Shown piece after piece: positions 25,338 through 32,846 of a stretch of 64,000 nucleotides of DNA. The DNA comes from Paraburkholderia tagetis. GTDB lineage: Bacteria > Pseudomonadota > Gammaproteobacteria > Burkholderiales > Burkholderiaceae. The stretch lies in assembly GCF_022213065.1 (NCBI RefSeq), contig NZ_JAKLJA010000008.1, positions 165,313 to 229,312 on the forward strand, written 5' to 3'. The notes beneath the pieces are model-generated. The model was not told where the DNA came from, did not search any database, and saw nothing but the letters and a program-made list of their open reading frames with translations. Each line of letters opens with the position of its first letter. Position 1 is the stretch's first letter. Both the position numbers and the translations under genes were made by a program.

Positions 25338-25901
25338 TTAGATCTTGCCGACGAGGTCGAGCGACGGCTTGAGCGTTTCTGCGCCCGGCGTCCACTTGGC
25401 GGGGCAAACTTCGCCCGGGTGAGCCGCAACGTACTGGGCAGCCTGAACCTTGCGCAGCAGTTCCTTGGCGTCACGGCCGATGCCGTTGTCGTGGATTTCG
25501 CACAGCTTGATCTCGCCTTGCGGATTGATCACGAACGTGCCGCGCAGCGCCAGGCCTTCTTCCTCGATCATCACGTCGAAGTTGCGCGTGAGCGCGCCAG
25601 TCGGGTCGCCGACGAGCGGGTACTGGATCTTGGCGATCGTGTCCGACGTGTCGTGCCATGCCTTGTGCGTGAAGTGCGTGTCGGTCGACACGCCGTAGAT
25701 CTCAACGCCCAGCTTCTGGAATTCTGCGTACTGGTCGGCCAGGTCGCCCAGCTCGGTCGGGCACACGAAAGTGAAGTCGGCCGGGTAGAACACGACCACG
25801 GACCACTTGCCCAGGAAGTTCTCTTCAGAGACCGGAACGAACTTGCCATTGTGGAATGCGGTGGCCTTGAACGGCTTGACTTGCGTGTTGATGAGAGACA
25901 T
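25338..25901 (-). CDS. ahpC: Alkyl hydroperoxide reductase subunit C (2-Cys peroxiredoxin)
   Basis: A 187-residue typical 2-Cys peroxiredoxin that reduces hydrogen peroxide, organic hydroperoxides and peroxynitrite in the cytosol. The peroxidatic cysteine is in [20 protein letters not shown] (Cys near residue 47) and the resolving cysteine in [13 protein letters not shown] (near residue 166). Length and start ([16 protein letters not shown]) are those of enterobacterial AhpC. GAGGAAAC precedes the ATG. AhpF downstream is its dedicated reductase. The 519-bp upstream region carries a weak OxyR-like site near 25993-26007. Confidence 0.96.
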   Translation of the reverse strand: MSLINTQVKPFKATAFHNGKFVPVSEENFLGKWSVVVFYPADFTFVCPTELGDLADQYAEFQKLGVEIYGVSTDTHFTHKAWHDTSDTIAKIQYPLVGDPTGALTRNFDVMIEEEGLALRGTFVINPQGEIKLCEIHDNGIGRDAKELLRKVQAAQYVAAHPGEVCPAKWTPGAETLKPSLDLVGKI

Positions 25902-26420
25902 CAGTTGTTTCCTCGCTCTGGGTTGGAAAAGGTATGGACACAGGTTACGGGAACCTCGTCCATTTGAAAAATTGATTACGTTGATCGGCGGAATAAACCA
26001 AACCTATCGAGCCTCATAGAAAATCCTGAAAGGACTTCCGAAGCCTGCCAGCGCGGCGTTTCGGGCCCGTTTCAGAGCCCGTTTTTCAGGGTCCCGTTTT
26101 CAGAGCCCCGTTTTTCAGAGCCGATTCAGCGCCCGTCTCAGGCCCATTCCGCGCCCGCATCAAGCGCCCCGAGCAACCCTCGGGGCGGTGAGCATACAAC
26201 GAAACTGCGACATTGCGCCTCACGTGCCCGATGCTGCCCGAGGTCGACTCGCTGATCGTCGCGAGCCGCACGTCAAACCCATGGGAGTGCGTCCTGCCCA
26301 CCAGGTTCCGCAGATTCGCTCCGACCAGCCAGCGGCGCGCCGCCGGGGCGGCAGCCCACTAGATGCGGGCGCAACCGGCAAATCACAAGGCCCACGCGCC
26401 CGATCCGCAGACGGCCCGCA
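25902..26420. other. Intergenic region upstream of ahpC with degenerate repeats
   Basis: The region holds the ahpC promoter area and then, at 26058-26160, about seven degenerate copies of a 12-15 bp unit of the form GCCCGTTTTTCAGA. A sequence fitting one OxyR half (ATAAACCAAACCTAT, 25993-26007) is followed eight bases later by ATAG. No gene is seen. Confidence 0.5.
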
Positions 26421-27335
26421 TCAAAGCGCGCCGCCACGCGCCGTTGCCGCACGCGCGGCCAGACGTTCGCGCAGAAATTGCGTGAACGCGCGTATGGTCA
26501 CGGAAGCTTCACGATGCTGCGGATACAGCGCGTGCAGCGCATTGGGCGGCGGCATGAACGGCTCGAGCACTTCCACCAGCAGCCCCGCATCGGCCGATCC
26601 CGCCACGATGAAGTCCGGCAGATAGCAGATGCCGAGGCCGGCCACGGCGGCGTCGCGGATCACTTCGCCGTTGTTGGCCCGCAGCGGCCCGTGCACCTCG
26701 AACGCAGTGCGCACCCCGTCGATCATGAACTCCCATGACGCGCGCCCCTGCTGTCCGTAGGGCAGGCAAGCGTGCTGCGCCAGATCGGCGGGCGTTTGCA
26801 GCGCGCGGTGGCGGCGCAGGTAGCCGGGGCTGCAGCAGGCGATCATCCGCACGTCGACGAGCTTCTGGGCGATCAGCGTGGAGTCGCCAAGCCGCCCGAT
26901 GCGCAGCGCCATGTCGAAACCCTCGCCGATCACGTCGACGTTGCGGTCGCTCAAATCCATGTCGAAGTGCACGTCGGGGTGCGCGCGCAGGAATTCGGCC
27001 ACGAGCGGCGAGAGATGGGCCATGCCGAACGACATCGGCGCGCTCACCTTGAGCAGGCCGCGCGGCTCCGAGCGGCGCGCCGACATGGCCTGCTCCGTGT
27101 CGGCCACGTCGGCGAGGATGCGCTTCGCGCGCTCGTAGAACTCCTGGCCAAGGTCCGTGGCGGCCAGCTTGCGCGTATTGCGCACCAGCAGGCGCGCGCC
27201 CAGATCGGCTTCGAGGGCCGCCACGCGGCGGCTCACGAATTGCTTTGAGAGCCGCAGGCGGTTCGCCGCCGCCGTCAAGCTGCCTGCGTCCACGGTGCTC
27301 ACGAAGATGCGCATGTCGTCGAGTTGCATGGTCAT
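26421..27335 (-). CDS. LysR family transcriptional regulator, divergent from pirin
   Basis: A 304-residue LysR regulator. The helix-turn-helix is in residues 1-62 (MRIFVSTVDAGSLTAAANRL, then RLSKQFVSRRVAALEADLG) and the effector domain starts near residue 90 (RGLLKVSAPMSFGMAHLSPL). It belongs to the group with SAPMSFG strands, often placed beside quinone, drug or aromatic stress genes. It is transcribed away from the pirin/DoxX genes across a 110-bp gap holding a 7-bp inverted repeat. That arrangement is common for LysR regulators that activate the neighbouring operon. Start at MTM or two codons later. Confidence 0.9.
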   Translation of the reverse strand: MTMQLDDMRIFVSTVDAGSLTAAANRLRLSKQFVSRRVAALEADLGARLLVRNTRKLAATDLGQEFYERAKRILADVADTEQAMSARRSEPRGLLKVSAPMSFGMAHLSPLVAEFLRAHPDVHFDMDLSDRNVDVIGEGFDMALRIGRLGDSTLIAQKLVDVRMIACCSPGYLRRHRALQTPADLAQHACLPYGQQGRASWEFMIDGVRTAFEVHGPLRANNGEVIRDAAVAGLGICYLPDFIVAGSADAGLLVEVLEPFMPPPNALHALYPQHREASVTIRAFTQFLRERLAARAATARGGAL

Positions 27336-27346
27336 CGTCTACTTGA

Positions 27347-27387
27347 ATGTGACAGTGATTCGTATTTTACGGTGTTCCACGTCACAT
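27347..27387. promoter_or_regulatory. Inverted repeat in the lysR-pirin divergent gap
   Basis: ATGTGAC (27347-27353) and GTCACAT (27381-27387) are perfect inverted arms 27 bases apart between two divergent genes, spanning a stretch with TTTTAC and TTGACC hexamers. This is a plausible LysR binding region; no direct evidence. Confidence 0.35.
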
Positions 27388-27445
27388 AGATTGACCTAAA
27401 CTGTGTTCATCGCAACCGGATATCGGAACAAACGGAGAAACGAAC

Positions 27446-28171
27446 ATGATCGAACTTCGCAAGGCAGACCAACGCGGCCGTGGCGAACATGGCTGGCTCA
27501 GCTCGCGCCACACGTTTTCTTTCGCGAACTACTACGATCCGCAGCAGATCGGCTTCTCGGACCTGCTCGTGATCAACGACGACCGCGTGGCCCCGGGGCG
27601 CGGCTTCGGCAAGCATCCGCACCGCGACATGGAAATCTTCTCGTATGTGCTGGAAGGCGGGCTCGAGCACAAGGACTCGATGGGCACGGGCTCGGTGATC
27701 GTCCCCGGCGACGTGCAGTTGATGAGCGCCGGCACGGGCGTCGCGCACAGCGAGTTCAACCACTCGGCCGAACAGCCGGTGCACTTCCTGCAAATCTGGA
27801 TTGCGCCGAACGTGAAGGGCGCGCAGCCGCGCTATCAGCAAAAGAACATTCCGGACGCGGAAAAGCGCGGCGCGCTGCGCCTGATCCTCTCGCCGGACGG
27901 CGCCGACGGGTCGCTCGAACTGCGCCAGGACGCACGCGTCTATGCGGGCCGCTTCGACGGTGCGCAAAGCGCGAAGGTCGAGATCGGCGCCGAGCGCTTC
28001 GCCTATGTGCACGTGGCGCGCGGCAGCGTGAAGGTCAACGGCGTGGAACTGGGCGAAGGCGACGGCGCGCGCATCCGCTCGGAGCGCGAGCTGACCTTCA
28101 CCGACGGACACGATGCAGAGGTACTGGTGTTCGATCTGCGTAATATCGAGGTGTCGGAGCTCTGGTCGTAA
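27446..28171 (+). CDS. Pirin family protein (YhhW-like, putative quercetinase)
   Basis: A 241-residue bicupin of the pirin family. The metal-binding N-terminal cupin is clear: GKHPHRDMEIFSYVLEGGLE (His-x-His near residues 57-59) and SAGTGVAHSEFNHS (later His and Glu ligands). Relatives such as E. coli YhhW oxidise quercetin in vitro, but the natural substrate is unsettled. GGAGAAACGAAC precedes the ATG. It is the first gene of a likely pirin-DoxX operon divergent from a LysR regulator, a combination associated with responses to quinones or electrophiles. Confidence 0.9.
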   Translation: MIELRKADQRGRGEHGWLSSRHTFSFANYYDPQQIGFSDLLVINDDRVAPGRGFGKHPHRDMEIFSYVLEGGLEHKDSMGTGSVIVPGDVQLMSAGTGVAHSEFNHSAEQPVHFLQIWIAPNVKGAQPRYQQKNIPDAEKRGALRLILSPDGADGSLELRQDARVYAGRFDGAQSAKVEIGAERFAYVHVARGSVKVNGVELGEGDGARIRSERELTFTDGHDAEVLVFDLRNIEVSELWS

Positions 28172-28302
28172 TCGAAGCCCTGGCGCCCACCTTGCATTGA
28201 GGTGGCGCCAGCGGCCCGGCGCGGTCCTGCGAAGTACCGGGCCGCGCCGCCGACAGGCGCAACAACGCAAACAAGCCACGGCAACGTCTTGGGAGAATCA
28301 AC

Positions 28303-28716
28303 ATGCGATATAACCTCTTCGGCCAGGGCAACGACGTCGCCCTGCTTGTCTCGCGCATCCTTCTGGTCACCTTGTTCCTGATGTTCGGCTGGCCCAAGCT
28401 CACCGGATTTTCCGGCACCGTCGCCTACATGGCGAGCGTGGGCACACCCGCGCCCACGCTCGCGGCTATCATCGCCGTCGTCATGGAAGTCCCGGTAGCC
28501 ATTCTGATCCTGCTTGGCTTCTATACGCGTCCGCTTGCGGTGCTGCTCGCGATCTACACCATCGGCGCCGCGCTCGTCGGCCACCACTTCTGGACCATGA
28601 CCGGCGCGGAGCAGATGGAAAACATGATCAACTTCTACAAGAACGTCGGCATCGCGGGCGGCCTGATCGCGCTCGCCGTGGCGGGCCCGGGGAAGCTCTC
28701 GATCGACAGGAAGTAA
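28303..28716 (+). CDS. DoxX family membrane protein
   Basis: A 137-residue inner-membrane protein with four hydrophobic segments, of the DoxX/DoxD family. Recognisable segments are [20 protein letters not shown] near residue 20, [20 protein letters not shown], and the end [20 protein letters not shown]. Members take part in redox or stress-related membrane complexes; precise activity is unknown. GGGAGAATCAAC precedes the ATG. It lies 131 bp after the pirin gene on the same strand, and an intrinsic terminator follows. Confidence 0.88.
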   Translation: MRYNLFGQGNDVALLVSRILLVTLFLMFGWPKLTGFSGTVAYMASVGTPAPTLAAIIAVVMEVPVAILILLGFYTRPLAVLLAIYTIGAALVGHHFWTMTGAEQMENMINFYKNVGIAGGLIALAVAGPGKLSIDRK

Positions 28717-28756
28717 CAACAGAAACTCACCCGCGCGCCGGCAAAGCGCGGTGCGG

Positions 28757-28793
28757 AAAAGCGCGATGGCCTTCGAGGCATCGCGCTTTTTTT
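28757..28793 (+). terminator. Intrinsic terminator of the pirin-DoxX operon
   Basis: AAAAGCGCGAT at 28757-28767 pairs with ATCGCGCTTTT at 28780-28790 around a small GGCC/GGC inner stem, followed by further T residues. Confidence 0.8.
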
Positions 28794-28918
28794 GCGTCTC
28801 GTCGAGAGGTGTTTGCGTTTCGTTGTGCGGCGTTTGCGCTTCGTCCGCGCTTCATTCACCATTGCGCAGCACGCGAACCATCGCACTCAGGCACCGCCAG
28901 CATACGAGGAAACGCCCA

Positions 28919-29162
28919 TGCAAGACCAAGACCGCCACGGCGTGAACCGGGAGCGCGCGCAGCATTTGCTGTTCGGCGTGCCGCTGCACTGGATGAACGA
29001 GACGACGAACTCGAGCACGTCATCCATCTGTATCTGCTCAATCGCGGCGTGCGCATCACGCCGTTCCACAACATGATGCTCGTGTGCCCCGATACCACCG
29101 AAGCCGACATCGAACGCCTGCTGGGCGCGTTCGACGCCTGTCTCGGCGAGTTGCGCGCGTAA
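28919..29162 (+). pseudogene. Deletion remnant of a class III aminotransferase gene
   Basis: The ATG at 28919 opens a frame reading VNRERAQHLLFGVPLHWMNE, which resembles the N-terminus of glutamate-1-semialdehyde-aminomutase-like aminotransferases (family style GVPLHWM). Right after that point the sequence shifts frame to DDELEHVIHLYLLNRGVRIT, then PFHNMMLVCPDTTEADIERL, and ends ACLGELRA at 29162, which resembles the C-terminus of the same kind of enzyme. The roughly 400 residues between, including the PLP lysine, are missing. An internal deletion fused the two ends out of frame near 28997. The family assignment is from memory of motifs. Confidence 0.65.
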
Positions 29163-29188
29163 CGAGAAAATCGGGAGAATCACCGCCG

Positions 29189-29746
29189 ATGAATGCCCCG
29201 CAAGAAGACCTCCTCGCCTATCTCTCGTCGCTGCAGCAGTCCGCGCTGGGCGCGCTCAAGCTCCTGCCGCTCAAGAGCCGCGCCGCGCAAGGCGTGCTGA
29301 TGGCACTGCGCGCCGTCTGCGGCGCGGGCCTCGCCTATAGCATCGGCCGCGCGCTGCATACCGAGCAGGCGTTCTGGGCGGCGATCACGGCCATTGCCGT
29401 CACCCAGCACGATTACGCCGATACGCTCTCGCAGTCGCGCGACCAGTTCATCGGCGCGATCGCGGGCGGCGTCGTGGGCTTCGCGGCGGCAACGCTCGGG
29501 CCGGAGAACACGGCCGCATATCTCGTGGCGGTGGCCGTGGTGATCGTCGCGTGCTGGTGCCTGCGCGTGAGCACCGCCGCGCGGCTTGGCGCAATCACCA
29601 CGACCATCGTGCTGCTCGTGCCCACGAGCGGCCCGGTGTGGGACGTGGCGCTCTTTCGCGTGGCGGAGGTGGCGATCGGCATGGCCTGCGCACTGCCGGT
29701 GTGCTGGGTGTTTTCGTATTTCGAGCGGCGCTGGTTGCGGGTGTAG
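29189..29746 (+). CDS. FUSC family (aromatic acid exporter-like) membrane protein
   Basis: A 185-residue protein with about five to six hydrophobic segments matching one half of the fusaric-acid-resistance/AaeB-type (FUSC) fold. Examples are ALRAVCGAGLAYSIGRALHT, FIGAIAGGVVGFAAATLGPE, and TAARLGAITTTIVLLVPTSG. Full FUSC exporters are several times longer and need partner subunits, so this short form may act as an oligomer or in another role. GGGAG precedes the ATG. It follows the collapsed aminotransferase gene after 26 bp and may once have been in operon with it. Confidence 0.8.
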   Translation: MNAPQEDLLAYLSSLQQSALGALKLLPLKSRAAQGVLMALRAVCGAGLAYSIGRALHTEQAFWAAITAIAVTQHDYADTLSQSRDQFIGAIAGGVVGFAAATLGPENTAAYLVAVAVVIVACWCLRVSTAARLGAITTTIVLLVPTSGPVWDVALFRVAEVAIGMACALPVCWVFSYFERRWLRV

Positions 29747-30066
29747 ATGGGCTCATCGCGCAGGCTTGCACACGTATCTCGCGCGCTTTCAACCATCACG
29801 AAATAATCCATCTCCGCACGCTGCACAATAAATAACGCATTGGCAGCGATAATCGGGGCCACCGTGCAAACGATGCACCCACGGGCCTGTAACGGAGCAT
29901 CTAAAGGTGCGGCCAGTGCGCGCGGTCCGCGCCCAATCGTGCCCAATCGCCCCCGCGGACGCGCAAAACATGCGAAACTCGTCGCCCCGCGCCCTGCCCG
30001 CCCTGCCCGGTTTGGGCACACGATGGCGGCGCACCCAACATTCGCATCCGTATTGCATCCGCACCC
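29747..30066. other. Intergenic region without a recognised gene
   Basis: These 320 bases hold no convincing coding frame, terminator or repeat. They precede the small membrane-protein gene and rubredoxin, so probably contain their promoter. Confidence 0.5.
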
Positions 30067-30201
30067 ATGAACACGAATCGTCAATCCGTCCCCGTCACCC
30101 CGAACGCGCCCGCGCGCAAGTCCATCTCGCTCCTGCAGATGCTCTCGCTGATCGCCTTCGGCGGCATCGCGGCCTCGCTCGTGCTCCGACACTTCATCTG
30201 A
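30067..30201 (+). CDS. Small membrane protein upstream of rubredoxin
   Basis: A 44-codon frame from ATG 30067 to TGA 30201 encodes a basic, proline-containing N-terminus ending APARKSISLLQ, then a single hydrophobic segment (LLQMLSLIAFGGIAASLVLR) and HFI. The hydrophobic helix with basic residues on its N-terminal side suits a small inner-membrane protein. It lies 40 bp before the rubredoxin gene on the same strand. No ribosome-binding site stands out and no family is recognised, so coding status is moderate. Confidence 0.45.
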   Translation: MNTNRQSVPVTPNAPARKSISLLQMLSLIAFGGIAASLVLRHFI

Positions 30202-30241
30202 GCGCCGCACCGCGCGGAACGCCCCTCTACCGTTTTCGCTT

Positions 30242-30673
30242 ATGTACAAGAAAGGCGTCGCCCTCGAAATCCAGTTCTCACCCGAGCGCCTGAACGACGG
30301 CGCAGGCGATCCCTACTGGATCGACCTCACCGCTGCGGAAGCCGCCGCGCTGCTCGAAACGCTGCAAGCAAAGCTCGCCGCGCGCGAGACCACCTCGGCG
30401 CCGCTCGTCGTGGCGCTCGACACGCCGCGCGAACCCGCGCCGGATGCATCCGGCGCCGTGTCGGGCGCCATTGCAAGCGCCGCACAGTCCGCCTGCGCCG
30501 ATGTCGGCTTCAAGCAATGGGTCTGCGTGATCTGCGGCTGGGTCTACGACGAAGCGGCCGGCGCCCCCGACGACGGTCTCGCTCCCGGCACACGCTGGGC
30601 CGACGTGCCCGACGACTGGCGCTGCCCGTTGTGCGACGTCGGCAAGGAAGATTTCGCGCTGGTGGAGTTCTAA
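30242..30673 (+). CDS. Rubredoxin with N-terminal extension
   Basis: A 143-residue protein whose last 55 residues are a standard rubredoxin: FKQWVCVICGWVYDEAAGAP and WADVPDDWRCPLCDVGKEDF hold the two CxxC pairs that bind one iron atom. The 85-residue N-terminal extension includes GDPYWIDLTAAEAAALLETL and an alanine-rich linker. Such extended rubredoxins are found in beta-proteobacteria and may add a docking module to the electron carrier. It would pass electrons to an oxygenase or oxidase. Its stop overlaps the end of the convergent LuxR-type gene by four bases. Confidence 0.92.
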   Translation: MYKKGVALEIQFSPERLNDGAGDPYWIDLTAAEAAALLETLQAKLAARETTSAPLVVALDTPREPAPDASGAVSGAIASAAQSACADVGFKQWVCVICGWVYDEAAGAPDDGLAPGTRWADVPDDWRCPLCDVGKEDFALVEF

Positions 30674-31566
30674 CCTTCGCGCCCGTGCGGCTCGTAAAAA
30701 AGCGCAAATAGTTCAGACTGCGAACTAACGCCGAGCTTCGCGTAAATGTGCTTCTTGTGCGCCCGCACGGTCTCGAACGAGATTTCGAGCCGCTCGGCAA
30801 TCGCGCGCGTCGAAAAGCCCGAAAGACTCTGGCGCACCACTTCGATCTCGCGTGCGGTGAGCGGGGTGCGGCCGCTTTGCCGCGCGACCGCTTCGAAGCG
30901 GCTCGCGTAGTCCACGCCTCCCACGCCGCGAGCGCAAAGCACTGCTCCACTTGCCACCATGGCCCCGGACTGCGGCACGCCCTCGGCCACATTGATCGCG
31001 TCGGCCGCATCAGCCATATCGGCCGCCCGCGTCGCGACGAGCGGCTCATGGGGCAGCCGCTGCCGCATCAACGCCATCACCCACGGCGCGAACATCGCGA
31101 ACAGCGCAATATCGCGCTCCGCGTAATGGTGCGCTGCGCCCAGCGAAAAAATCAGCGTGCGGCACGCATCGAGCGGGTGATTGAACTGCACTTCGTCGCC
31201 GATGATGTTGCTCTTGAAATAGCGCTGGTAGTAGTCCGTCATGCGGAAGTTGTCGGGCGCGACTTCGGCGAGCGTGACGAGCCCCGCGCGCGGCTTTTCG
31301 CATGCGTTGATATAGAACGGGTCGAGCTGGTACATCCCCTCCAGATACGCGCCGAACAAGAGATCGACGGTGCCGTCGGGCATCGGCGATTCGGCGCAGA
31401 CGAGCGGTGCGCGATCGCGTATGAAGACGAGCGCGACCCAATTGTCGAAGGCGACGAATCGCTCGATCACGCGCGTCATGCGGGTCCAGAAATCGGGGCC
31501 ATCGAGGGCGTCGATGAGCGTCGCGATATGGTGATGGAACGCGCGGTCCTGCCAGTCGAGTTCCAT
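30670..31566 (-). CDS. LuxR-type helix-turn-helix regulator
   Basis: A 298-residue regulator with a C-terminal LuxR/FixJ-type helix-turn-helix: SGRTPLTAREIEVVRQSLSG, FSTRAIAERLEISFETVRAH and KKHIYAKLGVSSQSELFALF (last 70 residues). The N-terminal 200 residues do not show an autoinducer or receiver signature and probably bind another ligand. The ATG at 31566 follows GGAGGAAGC, so the longer upstream frame was rejected. It is divergent from the nitrilase/APC permease genes, with overlapping palindromes 20 bp before its start, so it likely controls both sides. Confidence 0.88.
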   Translation of the reverse strand: MELDWQDRAFHHHIATLIDALDGPDFWTRMTRVIERFVAFDNWVALVFIRDRAPLVCAESPMPDGTVDLLFGAYLEGMYQLDPFYINACEKPRAGLVTLAEVAPDNFRMTDYYQRYFKSNIIGDEVQFNHPLDACRTLIFSLGAAHHYAERDIALFAMFAPWVMALMRQRLPHEPLVATRAADMADAADAINVAEGVPQSGAMVASGAVLCARGVGGVDYASRFEAVARQSGRTPLTAREIEVVRQSLSGFSTRAIAERLEISFETVRAHKKHIYAKLGVSSQSELFALFYEPHGREG

Positions 31567-31578
31567 GCTTCCTCCGGT

Positions 31579-31599
31579 CAGGGTAACCCTGCAGGGTAA
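31579..31599. promoter_or_regulatory. Overlapping palindromes, candidate LuxR-type operator
   Basis: Two copies of CAGGGTAA (31579-31586, 31592-31599) are 13 bp apart. ACCCTGCAGGGT (31586-31597) is a perfect 12-bp palindrome, and AGGGT-A-ACCCT overlaps it. The position just upstream of the LuxR-type gene and in the divergent gap to the nitrilase-family gene suggests an operator. Confidence 0.5.
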
Positions 31600-31757
31600 T
31601 TTCTGAACAAAAATAACGTGGTGATAATAGCCGCTCCTGACGCTCGCGCGGCCAATTATCAAGCCCCATAGCCGGATATCCCGCGAGCCTGAAAGTTTGA
31701 AGCACAACGGAACCCGCGCAACGCAACGCGCGATGGAACCGGAGCAAGGAGACAAGC

Positions 31758-32591
31758 ATGCAAATCGAACTCGCGCAGATTCCCCTCGTCGATGGCGTCG
31801 TCGCGCCCAACCTCGCGCGCACGCTCGATGCCATCGGCAAGCGCCGCGCGCTCACCGACCTGATGGTGTTCCCCGAAGCCACGCTCACTGGCTTTCCCAC
31901 GCGCGAGAACGTGCGCGACGTGGCCGAGACGCTCTCCGGCCCCTCGCTGACCGCCGTGCGCGACGCCGCGCGCAATGCCAACGTGGCCGTGGCCGTGGGC
32001 CTTGCCGAACGTGACGGCGAGCGCTTCTACAACACGACGGTGCTGATCGACGAACGCGGCGAGATTGCGCTGCGCTACCGCAAGACGCACCTGTGGGCCA
32101 CCGACGTGGGCGTGTTCACGCCCGGCGATCGCTTCGAGGTCTGCGAGTTCAAGGGCATGACTGTCGGCCTGCTGATCTGCTACGACATCGAGTTTCCCGA
32201 AACCGCGCGCGCGCTCGGCATGCTCGGCGCCGAGATGCTGGTCGTCACGAACGGCAACATGGATCCGTTCGGTCCCGTGCACCGCCGCGCCATCGTTGCC
32301 CGCGCGATGGAGAACCAGATGTTCGCGGCGCTCGTGAACCGCATCGGCAACGGCGACGACAACCTCACGTTCCCCGGCGAATCGGCGCTCATCAGCCCGT
32401 TCGGCGACGTGCTGGCCGAGCTCGAGAACGAAGATGCGGTCCTGCCCGTCACGGTGGATCGCGCGCTGCTCGCCCAAAGCCGCGAGCACTACAGCTATCT
32501 GCACGACGCGCGCGTCGCGCTGAATCTCGCCGACGAAAACGACGCACAAGGGCGCCGCTCGCTCAACATCCGCGCACGTCCCAGTCGCTAA
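31758..32591 (+). CDS. Carbon-nitrogen hydrolase (nitrilase superfamily)
   Basis: A 277-residue cytosolic amidase/nitrilase-superfamily enzyme. The catalytic triad is visible: Glu in LMVFPEATLTGFPT (near residue 40), Lys in LRYRKTHLW (near residue 109), and Cys in VGLLICYDIEFPETAR (near residue 141). It hydrolyses a C-N bond of an amide, nitrile or carbamoyl compound; the exact substrate is not readable. The ATG follows AAGGAGACAAGC. A permease of the APC family follows 255 bp later on the same strand, hinting at uptake and hydrolysis of an amide or amine. Confidence 0.9.
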   Translation: MQIELAQIPLVDGVVAPNLARTLDAIGKRRALTDLMVFPEATLTGFPTRENVRDVAETLSGPSLTAVRDAARNANVAVAVGLAERDGERFYNTTVLIDERGEIALRYRKTHLWATDVGVFTPGDRFEVCEFKGMTVGLLICYDIEFPETARALGMLGAEMLVVTNGNMDPFGPVHRRAIVARAMENQMFAALVNRIGNGDDNLTFPGESALISPFGDVLAELENEDAVLPVTVDRALLAQSREHYSYLHDARVALNLADENDAQGRRSLNIRARPSR

Positions 32592-32846
32592 TCCGCTGCT
32601 TATCTGCCGCTTATCCGCCGTCACTTCGCCGGATCGGCGACGCAGCCCCAGCCACTGAGCGGGCTGCGCTCGCGGTCATAACAACAAACCAACAACCAAC
32701 AAACGCTTGACGCTCACAAGGCGCGCTGCCCTGGGCCAACGCTCGGGGCCGCACGCTCGCGCGCGGACTTCGCATGGCCACGCCGCAAGGCAGGCCTCGC
32801 CAATTTGCGCAGACCCAACCCGCAGCACTTCGGAGACACCTGCATC

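Noticed and set aside
29840..30070. 76-codon plus-strand frame before the small membrane protein
   Set aside because: Proline/arginine/alanine-rich, no ribosome-binding site and no family resemblance.
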